Assembly: GCF_002234675.1 (NCBI RefSeq)
Contig: NC_019870.2
Location: 659,485-723,484 of the forward strand
Source: Oryzias latipes
Lineage: Eukaryota > Chordata > Actinopteri > Beloniformes > Adrianichthyidae
DNA length: 64,000 nucleotides
Reading direction: 5' to 3'
Position numbers and translations under genes: made by a program. This document shows, in pieces, positions 54,132 to 64,000 of this stretch (position 1 is the stretch's first letter; each line of letters starts with the position of its first letter). The notes beneath the pieces were generated by a model. It made no database searches and was not told the DNA's origin. It was given only the letters and a program-made list of their open reading frames with translations.

Positions 54132-56352
54132 GACGAAGGTGATTACTGAGGAGACTAGGTGATTACTGAGGAGACACGAGGAGACTATTACTGACATGAG
54201 GAGGTCATTACAGACAAGAGGAGGTGATTGCTAACACAAGGAGGTGATTACTGACACGAGGAGGTGATTGCTGACACAAGGAGTGGATTACTGAGACGAG
54301 GAGGTTATTACTGAGACCAGGAGGTGATTACTGAGACGTGGAGGTGATTACTGACACGAGGAGGTGATTACCGACACGAGGAGGTGATTGCTGACACGAG
54401 GAGTGGATTACTGACACGATGAGGCGTTTACTGACACGAGGAGGTGATAAATGACACAAGGAGGTGATTGCTGACACAAGGAGTGGATTACTGAGACGAG
54501 GAGGTGATTACTGACACGAGGAAGTGATTACTGACACGAGGAGGTGATTGCTGACACGAGGACGTAATTGCTGACACGAGGAGTGGATTACTGACACGAG
54601 GAGGCGTTTACTGACACGAGGAGGTGATATTTGACACAAAGAGGTGGTTGCTGACACAAGGAGTGGATTACTGAGACGAGGAGGTGATTACTGACACGAA
54701 GAGTGGATCACTGAGACAAGGAAGTGATTGCTGACACGAGCAGTGGATTACTGAGACGAGGAGGTGATTGCTGACACGAGGAGATGATTACTGACACGAG
54801 GAAGCGTTTACTGACACGAGGAGGCGTTAACTGACACATGGAGGCGTTTACTGACACAAGGAGGCGTTTACTGACACAAGGAGGAGATTGCTGACACGAG
54901 GAGGTGATTACTGACACGAGGAGGTGATTACTGACACGAGGAGGTGATTACTGACACGATGAGTGGATTACTGACACGAAGAGGCGTATACTGACACGAG
55001 GAGGCGTTTACTGACAGAAAGAGGTGATTGCTGACATGAGGTGGTGATTGCTGACACGAGGAGAAGTTTATTGACACGAGGAGGCGTTTACTGACACGAG
55101 GAGGTGATTACTGACACGAGGAGGCGTTTACTGACACAAGGAGGTGATTGCTGACACGAGGAGGTGATTACTGACACGAGGAGGTGATTACTGACACGAA
55201 GAGGCGTTTACTGACACGAGGAGGCGTTTACTGACAGAAGGAGGTGATTGCTGACATGAGGTGGTGATTGCTGACACGAGGAGGTGATTGCAGATACGAA
55301 GAGGTGATTACTGACACGAGGAGGTGATTACTGAAAAGAGGAGGTGATTACTGACACGAGGAGTGGATTACTGACACGAAGAGGCGTATACTGACACGAG
55401 GAGGCGTTTACTGACACGAGGAGGCGTTTACTGACACGAGGAGGCGTTTACTGACACGAGGAGGTGATTACTGACACGAGGAGATGATTACTGACACGAG
55501 GAGGCGTTTACTGACACGAGGAGGCGTTTACTGACACGAGGAGGTGATTGCTGACACGAGGAGGTGATTGCTGAAACGAGGAGAAGTTTACTGACACGAG
55601 GAGGTGATTGCTGACATGAGGTGGTGATTGCTGACACGAGGAGTGGATTACTGAGACGAGGAGGTGATTACTGACACGAGGAGTGGATCACTGAGACGAG
55701 GAAGTAATTGCTGACACGAGTAGTGGATTACTGAGACGAGGAGGTAATTGCTGACACAAGGAGGTGATTACTGACACGAGGAGGTGTTTACTGACACGAG
55801 GAGGTGATTGCTGACACAGGGAGGTGATTGCTGACACAGGGAGGTGATTACTGATACGAGGAGTTGATTACTGACACGAGGAGGCGTTTACTGACACAAG
55901 GAGGCGTTTACTGACACAAGGGGGCGTTTACTGACACAAGGGGGCTATTTCTGACACAAGGAGGCTATTTCTGACACGAGGCTATTTCTGACACGAGGAC
56001 TGGATTACTAACACGAGGAGGTGATTACTGACACGAGGAGGTGATGACTGACATGAGGAGTTGATTGCTGACAGGAGGAGGTGATTGCTGACACGAAGAG
56101 ACTGGATTACTGACACGAGGAGGTGATTGCTGACACGAGGAGGCGTTTACTGACACAAGGAGGCGTTTACTGACACAAGGAGGCGTTTACTGACACAGGG
56201 AGGCTATTGCTGACACGACGAGGTGATTATTGACACAAGGAGGTGATTACTGACACGAGGAGGTGATTACTGACACGAGGGGGTGATTGCTGACACAAGG
56301 AGGTGATTGCTGACACAAGGAGGGGGTTTGCTGACTCAAGGAGGTAATTGCT

Positions 56353-59300
56353 GACGCAAGGAGGTGATTAATGATACGAGGAGTGGATTACTGACACGAA
56401 GAGGCGTATACTGACACGAGGAGGCGTTTACTGACACGAGGAGGCGTTTACTGACAGAAGGAGGTGATTGCTGACATGAGGTGGTGATTGCTGACACGAG
56501 GAGAAGTTTACTGACACGAGGAGGCGATTACTGACACGAGGAGGTGATTACTGACACGAGGAGATGATAACTGACACGAGGAGGCGTTTACTGACATGAG
56601 GAGGCGTTTACTGACACGAGGAGGTGATTGCTGACACGAGGAGTGGATCACTGAGACGAGGAAGTGATTGCTGACACGAGCAGTGGATTACTGACACGAG
56701 GAGGCGTATACTGACACGAGGAGGCGTATACTGACACGAGGACGCATTTACTGACACGAGGAGGCGATTACTGACACGAGGAGGTGATTGCTGACACGAG
56801 GAGGTGATTACTGACACGAGGAGGCGTTTACTGACACAAGGAGGCGTTTACTGACACAAGGAGGCTATTTCTGACACAAGGAGGCTATTTCTGACACGAG
56901 GACTGGATTACTGACACGAGGAGGTGATTACTGACACGAGGAGGTGATTACTGACATGAGGAGTTGATTGCTGACAGGAGGAGGTGATTGCTGACACGAA
57001 GAGACTGGATTACTGACACGATGAGGTGATTGCTGACACGAGGAGGCGTTTACTGACACAAGGAGGCGTTTACTGACACAAGGAGGCTATTGCTGACACG
57101 AGGAGGTGATTATTGACACAAGGAGGTGATTACTGACACGAGGAGGTGATTACTGACACGAGGGGGTGATTGCTGACACAAGGAGGTGATTGCTGACACA
57201 AGGAGGGGGTTTGCTGACTCAAGGAGGTAATTGCTGACGCAAGGAGGTGATTAATGATACGAGGAGTGGATTACTGACACGAAGAGGCGTATACTGACAC
57301 GAGGAGGCGTTTACTGATACGAGGAGGCGTTTACTGACAGAAGGAGGTGATTGCTGACATGAGGTGGTGATTGCTGACACGAGGAGAAGTTTACTGACAC
57401 GAGGAGGCGATTACTGACACGAGGAGGTGATTACTGACACGAGGAGATGATAACTGACACGAGGAGGCGTTTACTGACATGAGGAGGCGTTTACTGACAC
57501 GAGGAGGTGATTGCTGACACGAGGAGTGGATCACTGAGACGAGGAAGTGATTGCTGACACGAGCAGTGGATTACTGACACGAGGAGGCGTATACTGACAC
57601 GAGGAGGCGTATACTGACACGAGGAGGCATTTACTGACACGAGGAGGCGATTACTGACACGAGGAGGTGATTACTGACACGAGGAGGTGATTACTGACAC
57701 GAGGAGGTGATTGCTGACACGAGGAGGTGATTACTGACACGAGGAGGCGTTTACTGACACAAGGAGGCGTTTACTGACACAAGGAGGCTATTTCTGACAC
57801 AAGGAGGCTATTTCTGACACGAGGACTGGATTACTGACACGAGGAGGTGATTACTGACACGAGGAGGTGATTACTGACATGAGGAGTTGATTGCTGACAG
57901 GAGGAGGTGATTGCTGACACGAAGAGACTGGATTACTGACACGATGAGGTGATTGCTGACACGAGGAGGCGTTTACTGACACAAGGAGGCGTTTACTGAC
58001 ACAAGGAGGCTATTGCTGACACGAGGAGGTGATTATTGACACAAGGAGGTGATTACTGACACGAGGAGGTGATTACTGACACGAGGGGGTGATTGCTGAC
58101 ACAAGGAGGTGATTGCTGACACAAGGAGGGGGTTTGCTGACTCAAGGAGGTAATTGCTGACGCAAGGAGGTGATTAATGATACGAGGAGTGGATTACTGA
58201 CACGAAGAGGCGTATACTGACACGAGGAGGCGTTTACTGATACGAGGAGGCGTTTACTGACAGAAGGAGGTGATTGCTGACATGAGGTGGTGATTGCTGA
58301 CACGAGGAGAAGTTTACTGACACGAGGAGGCGATTACTGACACGAGGAGGTGATTACTGACACGAGGAGATGATAACTGACACGAGGAGGCGTTTACTGA
58401 CATGAGGAGGCGTTTACTGACACGAGGAGGTGATTGCTGACACGAGGAGTGGATCACTGAGACGAGGAAGTGATTGCTGACACGAGCAGTGGATTACTGA
58501 CACGAGGAGGCGTATACTGACACGAGGAGGCGTATACTGACACGAGGAGGCATTTACTGACACGAGGAGGCGATTACTGACACGAGGAGGTGATTACTGA
58601 CACGAGGAGGTGATTACTGACAAGAGGAGGTGATTACTGACACGAGGAGTGGATTACTGACACGAAGAGGCGTATACTGACACGAGGAGGCGTTTACTGA
58701 CACGAGGAGGCGTTTACTGACACGAGGAGGCGTTTACTGACACGAGGAGGCGATTGCTGACACGAGGAGGCGATTGCTGACACGAGGAGGCGTTTACTGA
58801 CACAGGGAGGCGTTTACTGACACAAGGAGGCGTTTACTGACACAAGGAGGCTATTTCTGACACAAGGAGGCTATTTCTGAAACAAGGAGGTGATTACTGA
58901 CACGAGGAGGTGATTACTGACACGAGGGGGTGATTGCTGACACAAGGAGGTGATTGCTGACACAAGGGGGGGGTTTGCTGACTCAAGGAGGTAATTGCTG
59001 ACGCAAGGAGGTGATTAATGATACGAGGAGTGGATTACTGACACGAAGAGGCGTATACTGACACGAGGAGGCGTTTACTGATACGAGGAGGCGTTTACTG
59101 ACAGAAAGAGGTGATTGCTGACATGAGGTGGTGATTGCTGACACGAGGAGAAGTTTACTGACACGAGGAGGCGATTACTGACACGAGGAGGTGATTACTG
59201 ACACGAGGAGATGATAACTGACACGAGGAGGCGTTTACTGACATGAGGAGGCGTTTACTGACACGAGGAGGCGTTTACTGACACGAGGAGGTGATTGCTG

Positions 59301-62300
59301 ACACAAGGAGGTGATTGCTGACACGAGGAGTGGATTACTGAGACGAAGAGGTGATTACTGACACGAGGAGTGGATCACTGAGACGAGGAAGTAATTGCTG
59401 ACACGAGGAGTGGATTACTGAGACGAGGAGGTAATTGCTGACACGAGGAGGTGATTACTGACACGAGGAGGTGTTTACTGACACGAGGAGACTGGATTAC
59501 TGACACGAGGAGGTGATTTCTGACACAGGGACGTGATTACTGATACGAGGAGTTGATTACTGACACGAGGAGGCGTTTACTGACACAAGGAGGCGTTTAC
59601 TGACACAAGGAGGCGTTTACTGACACAAGGAGGCTATTTCTGACACAAGGAGGTTATTTCTGACACAAGGAGGTGATAACTGACACGAGGAGGTGATTAC
59701 TGACATGAGGAGTTGATTGCTGACAGGAGGAGGTGATTACTGACACGAAGAGACTGGATTACTGACACGAGGTGATTGCTGACACGAGGAGGCGTTTACT
59801 GACACAAAGAGGCGTTTACTGACACAAGGAGGCGTTTACTGACACAACGAGGATGTTGCTGACACGAGGAGGTGATTATTGACACAAGGAGGTGATTACT
59901 GACACGAGGAGGTGATTACTGACACGAGGGGGTGATTGCTGACACAAGGAGGTGATTGCTGACACAAGGAGGTGATTGCTGACTCAAGGAGGTAATTGCT
60001 GACGCAAGGAGGTGATTAATGATACGAGGAGTGGATTACTGACACGAAGAGGCGTATACTGACACGAGGAGGCGTTTACTGACACAAGGAGGCGTTTACT
60101 GACAGAAGGAGGTGATTGCTGACATGAAGTGGTGATTGCTGACACGAGGAGAAGTTTACTGACACGAGGAGGCGATTACTGACACGAGGAGGTGATTACT
60201 GACACGAGGAGATGATAACTGACACGAGGAGGCGTTTACTGACACGAGGAGGCGTTTACTGACACGAGGAGGTGATTGCTGACACGAGGAGTGGATCACT
60301 GAGACGAGGAAGTGATTGCTGACACGAGCAGTGGATTACTGACACGAGGAGGCGTATACTGACACGAGGAGGCGTATACTGACACGAGGAGGCATTTACT
60401 GACACGAGGAGGCGATTACTGACACGAGGAGGTGATTGCTGACACGAGGAGGTGATTACTGACACGAGGAGGTGATTACTGACAAGAGGAGGTGATTACT
60501 GACACGAGGAGTGGATTACTGACACGAAGAGGCGTATACTGACACGAAGAGGCGTTTACTGACACGAGGAGGCGTTTACTGACACGAGGAGGCGTTTACT
60601 GACACGAAGAGGCGATTGCTGACACGAGGAGGCGATTGCTGACACGAGGAGGCGTTTACTGACACAAGGAGGCGTTTACTGACACAAGGAGGCGTTTACT
60701 GATACAAGGAGGCTATTTCTGACACAAGGAGGCTATTTCTGACACAAGGAGGTGATTACTGACACGAGGAGGTGATTACTGACACGAGGGGGTGATTGCT
60801 GACACAAGGAGGTGATTGCTGACACAAGGGGGGGGTTTGCTGACTCAAGGAGGTAATTGCTGACGCAAGGAGGTGATTAACGATACGAGGAGTGGATTAC
60901 TGACACGAAGAGGCGTATACTGACACGAGGAGGCGTTTACTGATACGAGGAGGCGTTTACTGACAGAAAGAGGTGATTGCTGACATGAGGTGGTGATTGC
61001 TGACACGAGGAGAAGTTTACTGACACGAGGAGGCGATTACTGACACGAGGAGGTGATTACTGACACGAGGAGATGATAACTGACACGAGGAGGCGTTTAC
61101 TGACATGAGGAGGCGTTTACTGACACGAGGAGGCGTTTACTGACACGAGGAGGTGATTGCTGACACAAGGAGGTGATTGCTGACACGAGGAGTGGATTAC
61201 TGAGACGAAGAGGTGATTACTGACACGAGGAGTGGATCACTGAGACGAGGAAGTAATTGCTGACACGAGGAGTGGATTACTGAGACGAGGAGGTAATTGC
61301 TGACACGAGGAGGTGATTACTGACACGAGGAGGTGTTTACTGACACGAGGAGACTGGATTACTGACACGAGGAGGTGATTGCTGACACAGGGAGGTGATT
61401 ACTGACACAAGGAGGCGTTTACTGACACAAGGAGGCGTTTACTGACACAAGGAGGCTATTTCTGACACAAAGAGGCTATTTCTGACACGAGGACTGGATT
61501 ACTGACACGAGGAGGTGATTACTGACACGAGGAGGCGTTTACTGACACAAGGAGGCGTTTACTGACACAAGGAGGCGTTTACTGACACAAGGAGGCTATT
61601 TCTGACACAAAGAGGCTATTTCTGACACGAGGACTGGATTACTGACACGAGGAGGTGATTACTGACACGAGGAGGTGATTACTGACATGAGGAGTTGATT
61701 GCTGACAGGAGGAGGTGATTGCTGACACGAGGAGGTGATTACTGACACGAAAAGACTGGATTACTGACACGAGGAGGTGATTACTGACACGAGGAGGTGA
61801 TTACTGACATGAGGAGTTGATTGCTGACAGGAGGAGGTGATTGCTGACACGAGGAGGTGATTACTGACACGAAAAGACTGGATTACTGACACGAGGAGGT
61901 GATTGCTGACACGAGGAGGCGTTTACTGACACAAGGAGGCGTTTACTGACACAAGGAGGCGTTTACTGACACAAGGAGGCGTTTACTGACACAAGGAGGT
62001 GTTTACTGACACAAGGAGGCTATTTCTGACACAAGGAGGCTATTTCTGACACAAGGAGGCTATTTCTGACACGAGGACTGGATTACTGACACGAGGAGGT
62101 GATTACTGACACGAAGAGGTGATTGCTGACATGAAGAGTTGATTGCTGACACGATGAGGTGATTGCTGACACGAGGAGGCGTTTACTGACACAAGGAGGC
62201 GTTTACTGACACAAGGAGGCGTTTGCTGACACGAGAAGGTGATTATTGACACAAGGAGGTGATTACCTGACACGAGGAGGTGATTACTGACACGAGGAGG

Positions 62301-62448
62301 TGATTACTGACACGAGGAGGTGATTACTGACACGAGGAGGTGATTACTGACACGAGGGGGGGATTGCTGACACAAGGAGGTGATTGCTGACACAAGGAGG
62401 GGGTTTGCTGACTCAAGGAGGTAATTGCTGACGCAAGGAGGTGATTAA
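56353..62448. repeat. Higher-order repeat domain B of the xpo7 array
   Basis: Defined by GACGCAAGGAGGTGATTAA followed by TGATACGAGGAGTGG (CGATACG at 60862), seven copies starting at 56353, 57236, 58159, 59000, 60001, 60862 and 62430. Spacings are 883, 923, 841, 1001, 861 and 1568 bp. Not found in domain A. GGCTATTTCTGACACAAGG monomers are also much more frequent here. Confidence 0.85.
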
Positions 62449-64000
62449 TGATACGAGGAGTGGATTACTGACATGAAGAGGCGTATACTGACACGAGGAG
62501 GCGTTTACTGACACGAGGAGGCGTTTACTGACAGAAGGAGGTGATTGCTGACATGAGGTGGTGATTGCTGACACGAGGAGAAGTTTACTGACACGAGGAA
62601 GCGATTACTGACACGAGGAGGTGATTACTGACACGAGGAGATGATAACTGACACGAGGAGGCGTTTACTGACATGAGGAGGCGTTTACTGACACAAGGAG
62701 GTGATTGCTGACACGAGGAGTGGATCACTGAGACGAGGAAGTGATTGCTGACACGAGCAGTGGATTACTGACACGAGGAGGCGTATACTGACACGAGGAG
62801 GCGTATACTGACACGAGGAGGCATTTACTGACACGAGGAGGCAATTACTGACACGAGGAGGTGATTGCTGACACGAGGAGGTGATTACTGACACGAGGAG
62901 GTGATTACTGACAAGAGGAGGTGATTACTGACACGAGGAGTGGATTACTGACACGAAGAAGCGTATACTGACACGAGGAAGCGTTTACTGACACGAGGAG
63001 GCATTTACTGACACGAGGAGGCGTTTACTGACACGAGGAGGTGATTACTGACACGAGGAGATGATTACTGACACGAGGAGGCGTTTACTGACACGTGGAG
63101 GCGTTTACTGACACGAGGAGGTGATTGCTGACACGAGGAGGTGATTGCTGACACGAGGAGAAGTTTACTGACACGAGGAGGTGATTGCTGACATGAGGTG
63201 GTGATTGCTGACACGAGGAGTGGATTACTGAGACGAGGAGGTGATTACTGACACGAGGAGTGGATCACTGAGACGAGCAAGTAATTGCTGACACGAGGAG
63301 TGGATTACTGAGACGAGGAGGTAATTGCTGACACAAGGAGGTGATTACTGACACGAGGAGGTGTTTACTGACACGAGGAGACTGGATTACTGACACGAGG
63401 AGGTGATTGCTGACACAGGGAGGTGATTGCTGACACAGGGAGGTGATTACTGATACGAGGAGTTGATTACTGACACGAGGAGGCGTTTACTGACACAAGG
63501 AGGCGTTTACTGACACAAGGAGGCGTTTACTGACACAAGGAGGCGTTTACTGACACAATGAGGCTATTTCTGACACAAGGAGGCTATTTCTGACACAAGG
63601 AGGTGATTACTGACACGAGGAGGTGATTACTGACATGATGAGTTGTTTGCTGACAGGAGGAGGTGATTGCTGACACGAGGAAGTGATTACTGACACGAAG
63701 AGACTGGATTACTGACATTACTGACACGAGGAGGTGATTGCTGACACGAGGAGGCGTTTACTGACACAAGGAGGCGTTTACTGACACAAGGAGGCGTTTA
63801 CTGACACGAGGTGGCATTTACTGACACGAGGAGGCATTTACTGACACGAGGAGGCGATTACTGACACGAGGAGGTGATTGCTGACACGAGGAGGTGATTA
63901 CTGACACGAGGAGGTGATTACTGACAAGACGAGGTGATTACTGACACGAGGAGTGGATTACTGACACGAAGAGGCGTATACTGACACAAGGAGGCGTTTA

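Larger units (their letters stand above)
43376..64000. repeat. 20-bp satellite-like array in xpo7 intron, over 20.6 kb, continues off the edge
   Basis: Roughly 1000 tandem copies of a 20-bp monomer, consensus GTGATTACTGACACGAGGAG on the + strand. The invariant core is CTGACACGAGGAG and the variation is concentrated in the first seven bases: GTGATTA, GTGATTG, GCGTTTA, GCGTATA, TGGATTA, AAGTTTA, GCTATTT. Monomers stay in register for kilobases, with rare odd-length units (GAGACTGGATT, GACGAGGTAATTGCTTACAT). These odd units recur at roughly 840-950 bp or about twice that, showing higher-order repeats. It starts 97 bp upstream (transcript sense) of the first visible xpo7 exon and runs past 64000, so it lies inside one intron. 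No gene inside. Confidence 0.97.

Noticed and set aside
43376..64000. Repeated ~69-codon minus-strand open frames ([19 protein letters not shown]) in the array
   Set aside because: The 20-bp period gives a 20-residue readout every 60 bp; frames are short, end at variant monomers, and show no gene features.
43376..64000. CRISPR-like array
   Set aside because: Contiguous 20-bp units with no unique spacers, in a vertebrate intron.

Overview
This is vertebrate nuclear DNA, almost certainly from a teleost fish. Evidence: short spliced exons with GT-AG introns of about 70-1000 bp, very minisatellite-rich introns, fish-type transposon debris (an L2-like LINE, an L1/Tx1-like LINE, hAT, PIF-Harbinger and TTAA-type piggyBac-like MITEs), and four vertebrate genes. 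No bacterial operon, phage, CRISPR or RNA gene was seen. I reconstructed the exons by hand from splice sites, reading phase and remembered family sequence; no alignment was run.

Layout. (1) 1-6300, + strand: 3' part of ppp3cc (calcineurin catalytic subunit, gamma type), 12 exons, about 430 residues. (2) 6300-14760: intergenic TE graveyard. An L1/Tx1-like LINE remnant on the - strand is split by a 1464-bp hAT-type element with a perfect 8-bp target duplication and by an L2-like LINE that keeps a 631-codon RT frame. (3) 14760-27900, - strand: dmtn (dematin), complete coding set in 15 exons giving 378 residues, including an inferred 8-11 nt micro-exon. Its second coding intron holds a transposon-in-transposon nest (21497-24525). 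(4) 29351-31080, + strand: pbdc1, 6 exons, 166 residues. (5) 31490 to the right edge, - strand: 3' part of xpo7 (exportin-7), 17 exons, about 660 residues; its 5' exons lie beyond the right edge.

ppp3cc and dmtn are tail to tail, dmtn and pbdc1 are head to head, and pbdc1 and xpo7 are tail to tail. PPP3CC, DMTN and XPO7 are also close together on human 8p21, so the block looks like old conserved synteny, with pbdc1 as the odd neighbour (X-linked in human). The four products do not form one pathway: calcineurin is a Ca2+/calmodulin phosphatase, dematin bundles actin in the red-cell skeleton, PBDC1 is related to a translation-factor chaperone, and exportin-7 is a nuclear transport receptor. Dematin and exportin-7 share an erythroid connection.

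The most striking structure is 43376-64000: a 20.6-kb, roughly 1000-copy array of a 20-bp monomer lying wholly inside one xpo7 intron and running off the window. It has higher-order organisation, a recent 360-bp tandem duplication (one mismatch), a CpG in almost every monomer, and a sense-strand monomer that resembles a 3' splice site. Five other unrelated minisatellites lie in ppp3cc and xpo7 introns. xpo7 also contains a clear U12-type AT-AC intron (39880-41568), swollen by a 22-bp minisatellite and a Harbinger-like MITE.
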